Below, piece after piece: positions 16,483 to 25,937 of a stretch of 64,000 bases of DNA. Source of the DNA: Acidobacteriaceae bacterium (lineage in GTDB: Bacteria; Acidobacteriota; Terriglobia; Terriglobales; Acidobacteriaceae); contig JAJPKO010000050.1 in the NCBI GenBank assembly GCA_021323655.1, forward strand, positions 1 to 64,000. Direction: 5' to 3'. The position numbers were made by a program, and so were the translations under genes. Each line of letters begins with the position of its first letter. Within the stretch, counting starts at the first letter, position 1. The notes below the pieces were generated by a model. It was not told the DNA's origin, did no database searches, and saw nothing but the letters and a program-made list of their open reading frames with translations.

Positions 16483-19430
16483 ATGTCAAAAGAAATATGC
16501 ATTTCCAGCACGCCGCATGAAACACGGCTTGCGATTTTAGAAAACGACCAGCTCGCTGAGATTTATTACGAGCGGGAAAATGAATATACCCTCGCCGGGT
16601 CCATTACAAAGGCCGCGTGACTCGCGTCCTGCCCGGTATGCAGTCCGCCTTTGTAGACCTTGGTCTGGAGCGCGACGCCTTTCTCTACGTCACCGATTTC
16701 CTCGAAGAACAGGAAGACTCCGCCGACTTTGAGCGCCTCAGTATGCCCCAGCCGCGGGAGGAGAAGGACCGCACACCTCATGTCCAAGAAGCAGACCAGC
16801 CGCAGTATGAATCCCATGAAGCCGAACAGGCCCCTGAAGGGACGCGCCGCTGGAAAGGCCGCCGCGGGCGTCGCGGACGTGATGGCCGTCCGCAGCATGC
16901 CTCCGGAGGCAACGGCCAGCAGAGAATGCCGCAGCCTTCGTCGACGGAATCGTGGGAGTCTCCCGAGGCTGTAGAAGAAAGCATCGCCGCCGAACCAACC
17001 CCAACGCCCGAGCATGGCGCTCCCGGCGGAATTCCCGCGACACACATCCCGGTGCTTCTGCCCGGCGAGTCACTCTCCAAGTACGGCGGAGGGCCAGCCG
17101 CATCGTCAGCGCCGGAAAAGCCAGCCGCACCTCGCCGTGTGTACACCACCTCCAAGCCTTCCACTTTGATTGAAGGCCCTATTGAGTGGAGCGGAGGCGA
17201 CCTGCTTCCCGGCGAATCGCGCGCATGGCGCTCCTCTCAACCTGCCGGAGAGGCCACAGCAGCCGTCGTGCCGGAGGTCCCCGAAATCCACCATGAGGAA
17301 GCCGTCGAGGCCTTTCCTGAAGCCGCCACTCCTGAAAGGGTGGAAACATCCGCTCCGGAACCTGCAGAAGATCCAGCAAACAAGACCCACGAGATCGTCT
17401 CGGCACCTCCAGCTGCTGCGGAAGCTCTGGCAGAAGCCGTCCCTGCTCCCGACCAGCAAGAGACAACCGGGCACATCGAAGAAGCTCACGAACATCAACC
17501 GAAAGAAGCCGGTGTCGCATCCTTTCCGCCTGCTTCTGGCGCGACAGATGAGCTTTCAGAAGTAGTCGAGCACGTGGAAGAGACCCACGAGTACGAGCCG
17601 GAGGAGGCAGAGGCTTCTCACCGCATAGATGTTGCCCCTCCCAGCGAGTTCCGCATCTCCACGCCATTGGAGGAAACGGAGCCAGAGCAGCACGACGTTC
17701 AGGAAACTGCTGCCGCTCAGCCCGAGTATGAGGTCGAGTATCAGGAAGAGGAGCAGCCATCTGCACCTGCGGAAACCGCGGCAGAAGAAGAGGAGCACCA
17801 TGCTCATCCCTTCGCTCCCGGTGCAGGCCTTCTCGAAGAAGAAGTGATTGATGAAGAAGAGTACGACTTCGAGCCCCTCCAGGCGCATGCCGATGAGCAG
17901 GACTTCGAGGACCTCGAAGAGCAGACGCTCGACCATGAAGAAAATGGCGCAGATCTCGGCGCCATGGTCCGCGACCTGCACATCAACCAGCGCGTGAATT
18001 TTGGCCCTGAAGGCGCTCTGGCGCAGGAGACCGAAGAAGAAGAAGAAGAAGAATGGCCCGTCGAAGCAACTGAAGAAGACGTGGAGGAAGGCGCGGAAGA
18101 GGAAACAGAAGAGCAGCCGCAGGAGCAGGCGCACCCGCAGCGCGAGCGCCGCCGCACCCGCGGACGCCATGGCCGTCGTCGCCACACCGGCGGTGGAATG
18201 CGTCGCGCCACCGCGCAGGTCGCGGACATTCCAGCCATCACCGAGCTGCTGAAGCCGGGGCAGGAAATCCTTGTTCAGATTGCCAAGGAACCTATCGCAA
18301 AAAAAGGCGCCCGCATTACCAGCCACATCGCGCTACCCGGACGCTTCCTGGTCTTTATGCCCACGGTCAATCACGTTGGGGTCTCGCGCAAAATTGCCTC
18401 CGACGACGAGCGTTACCGCCTCAAGCGCATCCTCATCAGCGAAAAGGGCACGGCATCGGGCGGCTTCATCGTCCGCACTGCGGCCGAAGGCGCCAGCGAA
18501 GATGAACTGCGCGCTGACCTCCGCTTTCTCATCAATCTCTGGAACGACATCAAGCAACGCTCAGACGATGCTAAGGCGCCTGCGCTCATCTATCACGATC
18601 TCAACCTGGTGGAGCGCGTGTTGCGCGACCAGGTCAGCGAAAGCTTCTCGACCATCTGGGTAGACAGCGAGACTGAATACGAGCGCGTTGTCCGCTTCCT
18701 CAATCGCTTCCAGCCCGCGCTGGTCCGTCGCGTCAAGCTTTATACAAAGGAGATGCCACTCTTTGAGCAGTTCGGCATACAGGACGAAATCTCCAAGGCG
18801 CTCAAATCGAAGGTTTGGCTCAAGTCCGGAGGCTCCATTGTCATCAACCAGACTGAGGCCCTGGTCGCCATTGATATCAACACCGGCAAGTATGTCGGCA
18901 AGACGGCCCGTCTGGAAGACACGATCCTGAAGACCAACCTCGACGCCATCCCTGAGATCGTTCGCCAGATTCGCCTGCGCGACCTGGGCGGAATCATCGT
19001 CATTGACTTTATTGACATGGACGAGCGCAGGAACCGCCAGAAGGTGATGCAGGCCCTCGAAGAGGAGCTGAAGAACGACCGCGCTCCATCAAAGGTCCTT
19101 CAGTTTAATGACTTCGGCCTAGTCGCCATCACTCGCAAGCGTGTGAAGCAGTCGCTCGAGCGCACTCTGAGCGTACCCTGCTACATCTGCTCAGGCACCG
19201 GAATGGTGAAAAGCCCGGTCACGGTCTGCAATGAGATCTACATCGAAATGCGCAAGATGCAGAAGCACCTGGAGCGCAACGATGTCCTGCTGCGTGTACA
19301 TCCGGAAGTGGTGAAGTCACTCAAGGCCAACAACGCGCGCTGGCTGACTGAGATGGAAGAGATGACAGGCAAAACCATCATCGTCAAAAGCGACCCCACC
19401 ATCCACCCCGAACAGTTCGACATCCACTAA
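16483..19430 (+). CDS. rng: ribonuclease E/G with giant acidic insertion in the S1 domain; one-base frameshift near start
   Basis: An endoribonuclease for rRNA/mRNA processing. The N-terminus (MSKEICISSTPHETRLAILE, ATG 16483) runs in frame to GSI, then needs one added T at about 16604-16605 to continue into YKGRVTRVLPGMQSAFVDLG. As written, the first frame stops at 16619, and the remaining frame could only start internally. The S1 fold is split: its first half ends near LYVTDF, its second half starts at ELLKPGQEILVQI, and about 505 residues rich in Glu, Pro and Ala lie between them. After that come the RNase H-like part and the catalytic DNase I-like domain with AIDINTGKYVGK and IIVIDFIDMD (the two metal-binding Asp). 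The Zn-link VPCYICSGTG follows. No C-terminal degradosome scaffold follows, so the 3' side is RNase G-like. The frameshift may be a sequencing error because the gene is otherwise intact. Total about 982 residues after correction. Confidence 0.9.
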
Positions 19431-19439
19431 CCCATCATG

Positions 19440-19472
19440 CCCGGCGTGCGCGGCTTTCGCACGCCGGGTTGA
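19440..19472 (+). terminator. strong terminator-type hairpin after RNase E/G gene
   Basis: An 11-bp perfect GC-rich stem, CCCGGCGTGCG / CGCACGCCGGG with a 7-base loop (CGGCTTT), starts 9 bases after the stop. Only a short TT follows, so it is an intrinsic-terminator candidate without a good U-tract. Confidence 0.6.
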
Positions 19473-19551
19473 TGCAGACTTGTTAAAGAAACCCAATTAT
19501 TCCTATATCTAAGAGCCGGCGGTGAAATATGGCCGCAAAAGTCCTCCACAA

Positions 19552-20268
19552 TCATCCCCAGGCATCCACAGTCACAAAGCGGACTCCCTCAGCCAGTGCC
19601 TGTCTCACCAGGGTTGCCGTAGCTGCCACCGTATGACCCCGGTCCTGCCCTATGCCTGCCTGGCCACCATCATGCAGCAGCAGATTCGAACCGGCTCCGC
19701 GTCGCCGGTTGCGGGCGATTCCCTTCCTAAGATTGGCCAGCACCGCATCCGCCGTCGTTGCCTTCCAGTCGTACCCCATCACATTCCACAGCACTGGCGT
19801 CAGGCCAAGCTCCCGCGCCGCACGCAGAACGTCAGGGCGCCGCGCACCATGCGGCGGACGAAAGTACTGCACCCGCTCATCCAGCGCGTCTTCAATGGCA
19901 GCATTACAGCTCCTCAGTTCCTCCAGCACTCGTTTCGGCGATTGGAATAGCAGCACAGGATGCGTCATCGTATGGTTGGCGACAAGATGCCCGGCCTCGC
20001 GGATCGCGCGCACAATCTCCGGACGCTGGCGCACAAAACGGCCAATCAGAAAGAACGTGGCTCGCACCTCGTACTTCGCCAGAACATCCAGCAGGTGCCG
20101 GGTGTGCGGATCGTTGGGTCCATCGTCGTAGGTCAGCGCGAACTCGGCTGCATCCGGACCGCCGATAATGGCGCGGCCAAAAATCTGCGAGGTCGGCCAC
20201 ATGGCCGCATAGGCATAACCTCCGGCAGCCAGAGAAACGGCACCGGCAGTAGCAATCGTGGCAAGCAT
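19552..20268 (-). CDS. polysaccharide deacetylase family protein (NodB/CE4), membrane-anchored or exported
   Basis: A 238-residue protein when started at the ATG at 20268, which has GGAAG 5 bases upstream; a longer frame to 20412 lacks support. An N-terminal hydrophobic stretch (LATIATAGAVSLAAGGYAYA) acts as signal or anchor. The NodB domain shows all CE4 motifs: TYDDGPNDPHT (two Asp), NHTMTHP (HxxxxH metal ligands), RPPHGARR, WNVMGYDW and the C-terminal LLLHDGG. These enzymes deacetylate N-acetylglucosamine units of peptidoglycan or chitin-like polymers outside the membrane. Stands alone between convergent and divergent neighbours. Confidence 0.9.
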   Translation of the reverse strand: MLATIATAGAVSLAAGGYAYAAMWPTSQIFGRAIIGGPDAAEFALTYDDGPNDPHTRHLLDVLAKYEVRATFFLIGRFVRQRPEIVRAIREAGHLVANHTMTHPVLLFQSPKRVLEELRSCNAAIEDALDERVQYFRPPHGARRPDVLRAARELGLTPVLWNVMGYDWKATTADAVLANLRKGIARNRRRGAGSNLLLHDGGQAGIGQDRGHTVAATATLVRQALAEGVRFVTVDAWG

Positions 20269-20443
20269 GACTGCTTCCAGTGTAGACGGCCGGGGATGGC
20301 TGAAATTTAAGATAGACACACCTGCCTTCCGAGTGATGACGGGAGCGGGAAAAAATCCAGGCTTTCTGCCTGGGAACGCTTCATTTTTTAGAATGATGAC
20401 GTAGATACCCAAAACATGATATCTTCGCTTTTTATTCGTCTAT

Positions 20444-21097
20444 ATGGCCAACCTCTTCGAGCAGCCCCGTTTCATTGCGGTAGAAGGCCCCATCCGCGTA
20501 GGCAAATCCTCGCTGGCGCAGTTACTCGCTGACCGTCTTCATGCGCGCCACATCGTGGAGCCGGAAAATAATCCCTTTCTCGACCGCTTCTATCATGGAG
20601 AGCCGGGCATGGCCTTTGCCGCGCAAATGTGGTTCCTGAAAGAAAGGCATGAGCAACTGAGTCATGCGAAATCATCAGATGGGCCGGTCATTTCTGATTA
20701 CATTTTTGAAAAAGACAAGATATTTGCTTACGTCAATCTCAGCGACTCTGAACTTGCTCTCTACAACCGCTACTATCAGCAACTACGGGAGGACATTCCT
20801 GCTCCAGATCTGGTGATCTACCTCCAGGCCACGCCCGAGGTACTCAAGACCAGACTCAGGCGCAAAGGAATTCCCGAAGAACGCGCCATCAGCGATGGAT
20901 ACATTGAGCAGCTCGCCGCCGCATATGAGCACTTTTTCTTCCACTACACGGCCAGCGATCTGCTCATTATCAATACGTCAGACATTGATTTCGTGAACAA
21001 CAATCGCGATCTGCAACTGCTGCTCAAACGGCTCTCTGAGCCGGTAAAAGGCACGCAGTATTTTCTGCCGCTCGAAGGTACCACACCTACTTCCTGA
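20444..21097 (+). CDS. deoxynucleoside kinase family protein
   Basis: A 217-residue kinase of the dNK/dGK-dAK family that phosphorylates deoxynucleosides for salvage. P-loop GPIRVGKSS (15-23), then VEPENNPFLDRFY (substrate-site Glu), WFLKERHEQL, SDYIFEKDKIFA (the catalytic DR/D-Y-type segment) and the Arg-rich LID RLRRKGIPEER. In many bacteria related proteins sit beside folK. It converges on the neighbouring gene and overlaps it by 11 bases. The exact nucleoside is not predictable. Confidence 0.88.
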   Translation: MANLFEQPRFIAVEGPIRVGKSSLAQLLADRLHARHIVEPENNPFLDRFYHGEPGMAFAAQMWFLKERHEQLSHAKSSDGPVISDYIFEKDKIFAYVNLSDSELALYNRYYQQLREDIPAPDLVIYLQATPEVLKTRLRRKGIPEERAISDGYIEQLAAAYEHFFFHYTASDLLIINTSDIDFVNNNRDLQLLLKRLSEPVKGTQYFLPLEGTTPTS

Positions 21098-21911
21098 TCT
21101 TGCTCGCCAGCCCATCCACGTTGAAGCCATCGGGCGGAAGCGGTACGTTATACGCGGCCTTGTACACGTAGCGCTGGTTCGTCTCATCTCCGTTATGGAA
21201 GCGCGTAATGGTAAACGGGGTAGGAATACCGTCTATGGTGTGGTAATCGTCGTATTCTTCCACTTCTTCATTCTTGTCTTTGTAGACCGGGTCACGCCAT
21301 TGGAACGTGCGCCGCAGCGGAAGGTGCGTGTCCGCATCCATCTGGATGGTCACCGAATCATTCGCGGATGAAATCAGCGTCACCTGGTCCGCAAGATGCC
21401 GCTCCGCAAGCGTCTGGCCCTCGTACAAATACATGGTTCCGGGGTCTTTCATCCAGACCTTCACAATCGTCTCAATCGAATGGGCACGCCGCCGGATGAA
21501 ATCATCCACCTGGTCCTTCGGCATCGGGCTCTTACCCCGGTATGTGATCTCCCAGCCCTGCTGTCCATCAAAAATCTCGATCACATCATGCTTCTTGCTT
21601 AAATCCACGCGGTCCTGGCTGGGAAACACATGCCACCAGTAGAAATCACCAATCATCCCTGTCGGCTTTCCCTGATAAAACCCGGATGTCCGCCCTTCAA
21701 TGTAAGTGTTTTGCAGACTGAGCCAGCGCTCCCCGCCCATCGCCTGAATCATGGCATTGAGAAGATCATGCGCCTTTTTTGCACCCGCATCCTGGGCGAA
21801 TGCATGGCCTGCCCCCCAGAACATTGCCATACTTAGTGCTGTCACTTTGAGGAGCGCAGCGACGCAGGGCCTGCTTTTTTCTTTCCAACTGAAGCGTAGA
21901 ATCACTCTCAC
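21087..21911 (-). CDS. exported protein of unknown function, outer-membrane-lipoprotein-sorting-like
   Basis: A 274-residue protein with a signal peptide (LLKVTALSMAMFWGAGHAFAQ, cut before DAGAK). The body has a start like LolA-fold proteins (AHDLLNAMIQAMGGERWLSLQNTYIEGRTSG), alternating strands, WEITYRGKSPMP, and ends with DGIPTPFTITRFHNGDETNQRYV, a pattern common in acidobacterial periplasmic LolA/LolB-like proteins. No catalytic motif is recognised. Its ATG overlaps the SDR stop by four bases (21908-21911), so it is coupled to the oxidoreductase. Its 3' end overlaps the convergent kinase gene. Confidence 0.6.
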   Translation of the reverse strand: MRVILRFSWKEKSRPCVAALLKVTALSMAMFWGAGHAFAQDAGAKKAHDLLNAMIQAMGGERWLSLQNTYIEGRTSGFYQGKPTGMIGDFYWWHVFPSQDRVDLSKKHDVIEIFDGQQGWEITYRGKSPMPKDQVDDFIRRRAHSIETIVKVWMKDPGTMYLYEGQTLAERHLADQVTLISSANDSVTIQMDADTHLPLRRTFQWRDPVYKDKNEEVEEYDDYHTIDGIPTPFTITRFHNGDETNQRYVYKAAYNVPLPPDGFNVDGLASKIRK

Positions 21912-22678
21912 CCCACCAGAACTGCACCGCCATTTACATTGACGATCTCACCGCTCATAAAGCCTGCAAAGGGCGTACACAGGAACAGGATTGGCCCCGC
22001 AATCTCCCGCGGACTTGCCACTCTTCCCAAGGGAATCGTCGCGAGAATCTTCTCCCGCGTCGCGGGGTCATTCAGTGCCGAGACAGACATGTCCGTCGCC
22101 ACCCATCCCGGAGCCACACAGTTCACATATATACCTTCGTGCGCCAGCTCACTGGAAAGGCTCTTCGTAAGGCTGATGATTGCGCCCTTGGTCACAGCAT
22201 AATCAGCGTGAAACGCCTCGCCGCGCTGACCTGCCGTCGAGCTGACCAGCACAATATGCCCACCCGCCCCCTGCTGCTTCATCTGCGCAACGGCCGCCTG
22301 CACCAGCCCGAAGACGCTGTCCAGATTCACAGCCAGCGTCCTGCGCCACTGTGCGCCGCTCATCTGAGCAATCGAAACATCCTCCAATGGCCAAATTCCG
22401 TGGTTCACCACCATGCAGTCCAGTTTCCCGAATGCGGCCACCGTTTTCTCTATCAGCGCGTGCCCGTCCTCGGGCGAAGACAACTCCTGCTCAAAGGCAG
22501 CCACCCTGCTGCCGCACGATGCCTTCAGCGATTCCGCCTCCACCTTTGCCGAGCGATAGTTGAAGGCCACCTCCGCTCCGGCGCCATGAAACAGGCGCAC
22601 ACATTCCGCGCCGATTCCGCGCGAACCACCCGTGATCAGCGCCACCTTGCCTGCAAGCGAAAGCGTAATTGGACTCAT
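21908..22678 (-). CDS. short-chain dehydrogenase/reductase (FabG-like SDR)
   Basis: A 256-residue classical SDR. NAD(P) site TGGSRGIG (17-24), NHGIW (the NAG-type motif), catalytic Ser in VLVSSTAGQRG, and Tyr-Lys in YAVTKGAI, followed by CVAPGWVATDM and a C-terminal SGEIVNVNGGAVL. The sequence resembles 3-oxoacyl-ACP reductases, but no fatty-acid genes are nearby and such proteins act on many alcohols. The ribosome-binding site AGAGGGG is very close to the ATG. It is the first gene of a two-gene operon with the secreted protein. Confidence 0.9.
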   Translation of the reverse strand: MSPITLSLAGKVALITGGSRGIGAECVRLFHGAGAEVAFNYRSAKVEAESLKASCGSRVAAFEQELSSPEDGHALIEKTVAAFGKLDCMVVNHGIWPLEDVSIAQMSGAQWRRTLAVNLDSVFGLVQAAVAQMKQQGAGGHIVLVSSTAGQRGEAFHADYAVTKGAIISLTKSLSSELAHEGIYVNCVAPGWVATDMSVSALNDPATREKILATIPLGRVASPREIAGPILFLCTPFAGFMSGEIVNVNGGAVLVG

Positions 22679-22782
22679 CCCCTCTTTCGAACTCCGTGCA
22701 AACTATTGAAAACAGGAAACTTACAAAATCATGCCATGCAAAGTATAGATAATAAGGCACTTTCAGGTAAAGTCTTGCTATT

Positions 22783-22815
22783 AAAGAGAAAACCCGCCAA
22801 TTTCCAGGCGGGCTT
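22783..22815 (-). terminator. intrinsic terminator of the pilin-like gene
   Basis: Read on the minus strand: stem CCCGCC/GGCGGG with an 8-base loop, followed directly by TTTTCTCTTT. It is located 58 bases past the pilin stop and fits a classical rho-independent terminator. Confidence 0.75.
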
Positions 22816-22872
22816 CTGAATCTCCTATTTTTATTTTACCGGAGTGGATGTAAATCATCGGCCCATGATTTG

Positions 22873-23427
22873 TTACTGAATGGGAACGGTGCAGTTGGTG
22901 CCGCCTGCCGGGTCGGCCTTGATTTCTCCGGTCATGTCAATACAGAAGCCACGGTGTCCGGTTTTGCCGACGGCCTGGGGGACGGCGGTGGCTTCGTAGC
23001 TGGTGTACATGTCCTGATTGTTGACTGTGGTCTTCTGGCAGTTGGTGATGTTGAAGGTGTAGCCGGCCTTCGACCCGGTCGAGAGATCGTGCTGGAGGAG
23101 CTGGGCGCTCTGGGCGCTTGGCGGTCCGGCGCTGGTATCGCCGCCGAGGGCCTGCAACGAGCAGGCGAATCCATTGGCCGGATAGTTGGTCTGGTACTGG
23201 ATTTGTGCCTGATAGATGGCGCGCAGGGACTGGATGGCCGAGGTCTCATTGGCCTGGCTGCGGAGGTTGAGCATGTTGGGGATGGCGATGAGCATGAGGA
23301 TCAGCATGATGGAGATGACGATCAGGAGCTCCATCAGGGTGAAGCCGGCCTGTCGCCTGCGGCGCGAAGGAGGCTTGTGATTCAGCAGGGCGAAGATGAG
23401 TTTGTGCATGGGTCGAGATACTTCCAT
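22873..23427 (-). CDS. type IV pilin-like protein (prepilin)
   Basis: A 184-residue major-pilin-like protein. A 28-residue basic leader (HKPPSRRRRQAG) is followed by FTLMELLIVISIMLILMLIA: cleavage by prepilin peptidase after Gly28, N-methylated Phe, Glu at +5. The spine helix then leads to an alpha-helix (SQANETSAIQSLRAIYQAQIQY) and a C-terminal globular part with several Cys (for example in FACSLQ, TNCQK, GFCID, TNCTV) that could form disulphides. No assembly genes are near. Met7 (23409) is an alternative start; neither start has a good ribosome-binding site. Confidence 0.85.
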   Translation of the reverse strand: MEVSRPMHKLIFALLNHKPPSRRRRQAGFTLMELLIVISIMLILMLIAIPNMLNLRSQANETSAIQSLRAIYQAQIQYQTNYPANGFACSLQALGGDTSAGPPSAQSAQLLQHDLSTGSKAGYTFNITNCQKTTVNNQDMYTSYEATAVPQAVGKTGHRGFCIDMTGEIKADPAGGTNCTVPIQ

Positions 23428-23519
23428 TGTCGAGAGAAATGCTAAATGAATAAGACGCAGGAAGCCAGCAGAGTGCTCGGGGGCAGGGCGAACACACCAC
23501 GCCTAACGAGGCCAATCCC

Positions 23520-23639
23520 TCAGAAGACCTCCCTGATAGCTGAATGAACAGGTGACGAGGCAATTCTTTTGTCGCGGGTAATTTAAAGCCTGCGGTGTAT
23601 GGCATCGGGGACGTTGCGGACCTGTATTATTCGAGACAT
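23520..23639 (-). pseudogene. relic of a FitA/VapB-type antitoxin gene
   Basis: An ATG at 23639 opens MSRIIQVRNVPDAIHRRL and then meets TAA (23583-23585). Those 18 residues match the start of FitA-like ribbon-helix-helix antitoxins (x-IQVRNVPD-x-HRxLK). The next expected segment (KARAAxEGMSLSxYL in the family) can be seen, degraded, in a neighbouring frame as KLPATKELPRHLFIQL. No PIN-domain toxin partner is present. The rest of the 342-base gap 23428-23769 holds only the presumed promoter region of the pilin gene. Confidence 0.4.
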
Positions 23640-23769
23640 GCTGCCGCTGTCTCAAAATGGCACACATCCACATCGGCGTAGTGCGGGTCGCAGAAGGATT
23701 GCGCGGCACATTGCTAAAATCCATCTGCGGAGGTGTGCCATAGGTATCAGGAGTGGTGATGCTTGATGT

Positions 23770-25851
23770 TCATTGGCCTACATATTTTTCCATCCACTTG
23801 AGTTCTTCGCGCACTTTGATGTAGCCGTGCCATGGATTTTTATCCAGGGGATGACCTTCGCCGGGGAAGACAAGAAACTGGTGGGGAATGCCTAGCTGGC
23901 TGAGGGCGCGCTCCATGAGCACGTCTTCAAGATAACTTACGCGAATATCCGCATCTCCTCCCACCAGGTGGACCGGCGTTTTTACTTTGTTGAACTGGAA
24001 GAGCGCTGCTTCTGACTGATAGAGCTCGGGATCGTCCCAGGGTTTTCCGCCGAGGTACCACGCATCATCGAATGTCTCGTCGTCATTGCCCCAGTTGGCG
24101 GCGTGTTCCACTGCGCCGGCGCCGGTAACGGCGGCCTTGAAGCGCGTGGTCTGCGTAATGAGCCAGTTCGTCATGTATCCGCCATAGCTGTATCCGCCAA
24201 TGGCGAGGCGGTCCGGATCGGCGATGCCATCTTTTACCAGCGCGTCTACGCCTTCGAGAATGTCCTTACCGGGACGCGAGACCAGATGCGGTGCGATATC
24301 AAGCATGAACTTGTCGCCATATCCGCTGGAGCCGCGGTAATTCGGGCGGAAGACCAGCCATCCATTGGCTGCTGCGAGAGTGGCCCAGTCGTACCAGTCG
24401 GCGCCAAAGCGATTGCCGTCTGCATCGGCCGGACCTCCGTGAATGAGGGTGAGCATGCGCAGATGTTTTGCGCCCTTTTTACCCAGCGGATAAATCAGGA
24501 CACCTTCGACCTGGGTGCCATCGTCAGCCTTCCAGCGATAGGCGTCCCACTCCGGCTGCGCGCGCTCATGGAAGATAGGATTGAACTGCGTGATTGCTTT
24601 AGCCTGCGGCAGCGCACCGGGGTCATCGGCGAGAAAGACCTGGGTCGGGTCGGTAATGGTGGAATGCAGGACAATGATTTTGTGCGAATGCAACGCAGCC
24701 TGGATTCCCGAATATGTGCCTGCTGTTCCCTTGAGCGGCTCCGCATGGCTTCCGGCAATTTTGTAGAGTTGCTGCTGTGTACCGGTGAGTCCGGCGGCAA
24801 TGATGGTCCCATTGTCTGTGACTGCATAGTCTTCGAGCGAGCCGGTGAAGTCGTCGCCGAGTCTGTCTACCTTTCCGCTTGCCGGATCTACGGCATACAA
24901 GCGGCCCTGCACGTCCTGATACTTGCCTTCGAGTGAGCCGGCTGCGGCACGCACATTGAAGTAGAGGCGCTTTCCATCGGGACTCCACTGCAAACCGCTT
25001 TCCACGGCCTGATTGTGCGTCAATTGGCGCGCCTCTCCACCATTGGGGCTGACCAGATAGATTTCATAGGCCTCGGGGCCTTCCATGCGGCGCGAGACGG
25101 TCCCGGTCTCAAAGGCTACTTCGCCTGCGGAAGCAGCAATTTCGGTAACTGAGCGATCGTTCTTTGCCAGTGTCTGCGCGGCTGCCGGGAGTGGATGCTC
25201 CTCGTCCTGCTTCTTCTTCTGCGGTGCTGGTGTTTTCCGGTTCTCTTCGATGGCGGCCTGCAATGGAATGGCGAGCAGAAGATCGCCGCGGTCCTGCTCG
25301 CGCCAGCGCACTACGTCTTTCCACTCCTGCTTTTGCGCGTCCTCCTGTGCTTTGGTCAGAGGCTGCTGGACGGAGAACAGAATTTTCGTTCCGTCAGACG
25401 ACCAGGCAAAGGCGTGGGCTTCCAGCTTTTCTGTGTAGAGGGGAAACGCTTCTCCGCCCGAGGCGGCGATGATCCAGACGCGCTCGGGGCCTTCTTTGCT
25501 GCTCTTGTCCTCGGAATCATCTTCGGCCAGCGGGCGCGAAGAGAGGAATGCCACATAGCGCCCGTCAGGCGACCATGCGGGCTGGGAGTCATTTCCGGAC
25601 TGCGTCAGCGGCGTCAAGGCGCCTGTCTTTTCCTGCCACAGCCAGAGATCATCGCGGAAGCGGTTATGTTGCCAGTCGGGAGCACCGGTCCACACGACGA
25701 CGGAGCTTCCGTCCGGCGAAATCTTTGCCGAGTGAATTTCCGTCGTGTTCATAAATTCGTCGAGGGTAATAGAGGGCCTGGCAACCTGTGCTTTGCCCAA
25801 CTCCAGGAAGCTGCACACACAAAGAAAAATTCCCATCGTCCGAAGCATCAT
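23770..25851 (-). CDS. S9 family peptidase (prolyl-oligopeptidase/acylaminoacyl-peptidase type), exported
   Basis: A 693-residue serine peptidase. Signal peptide about 1-22 (MGIFLCVCSFLELGKAQ). The N-terminal half has WD40/TolB-like beta-propeller repeats (SPDGSSVVVWTG, SPDGRYVAFLSS, SPDGKRLYFN). The C-terminal alpha/beta-hydrolase contains LIHGGPADADGNRF, RPNYRGSSGYG, and the nucleophile GGYSYGGYMTN. The acid is in GGDADIRV and the His is in PGEGHPLD. It probably degrades peptides in the periplasm. The ATG at 25851 is preferred over the TTG at 25866 because AAAGGA lies 6 bases upstream. A Lys/Pro-rich linker (PAPQKKKQDEEHPLP) interrupts the propeller. Confidence 0.93.
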   Translation of the reverse strand: MMLRTMGIFLCVCSFLELGKAQVARPSITLDEFMNTTEIHSAKISPDGSSVVVWTGAPDWQHNRFRDDLWLWQEKTGALTPLTQSGNDSQPAWSPDGRYVAFLSSRPLAEDDSEDKSSKEGPERVWIIAASGGEAFPLYTEKLEAHAFAWSSDGTKILFSVQQPLTKAQEDAQKQEWKDVVRWREQDRGDLLLAIPLQAAIEENRKTPAPQKKKQDEEHPLPAAAQTLAKNDRSVTEIAASAGEVAFETGTVSRRMEGPEAYEIYLVSPNGGEARQLTHNQAVESGLQWSPDGKRLYFNVRAAAGSLEGKYQDVQGRLYAVDPASGKVDRLGDDFTGSLEDYAVTDNGTIIAAGLTGTQQQLYKIAGSHAEPLKGTAGTYSGIQAALHSHKIIVLHSTITDPTQVFLADDPGALPQAKAITQFNPIFHERAQPEWDAYRWKADDGTQVEGVLIYPLGKKGAKHLRMLTLIHGGPADADGNRFGADWYDWATLAAANGWLVFRPNYRGSSGYGDKFMLDIAPHLVSRPGKDILEGVDALVKDGIADPDRLAIGGYSYGGYMTNWLITQTTRFKAAVTGAGAVEHAANWGNDDETFDDAWYLGGKPWDDPELYQSEAALFQFNKVKTPVHLVGGDADIRVSYLEDVLMERALSQLGIPHQFLVFPGEGHPLDKNPWHGYIKVREELKWMEKYVGQ

Positions 25852-25937
25852 TCTGGTTCCTTTCAAACCAACCTATTGTAGAGGCAGGATGCTTCCTCGC
25901 GGCATGAGGAAGAGAAAATTTTCTGAAAGAGAGGTAC

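Noticed and set aside
19680-19700. tRNA T-arm-like GATTCGAACC
   Set aside because: Inside the polysaccharide deacetylase gene, with no cloverleaf around it.
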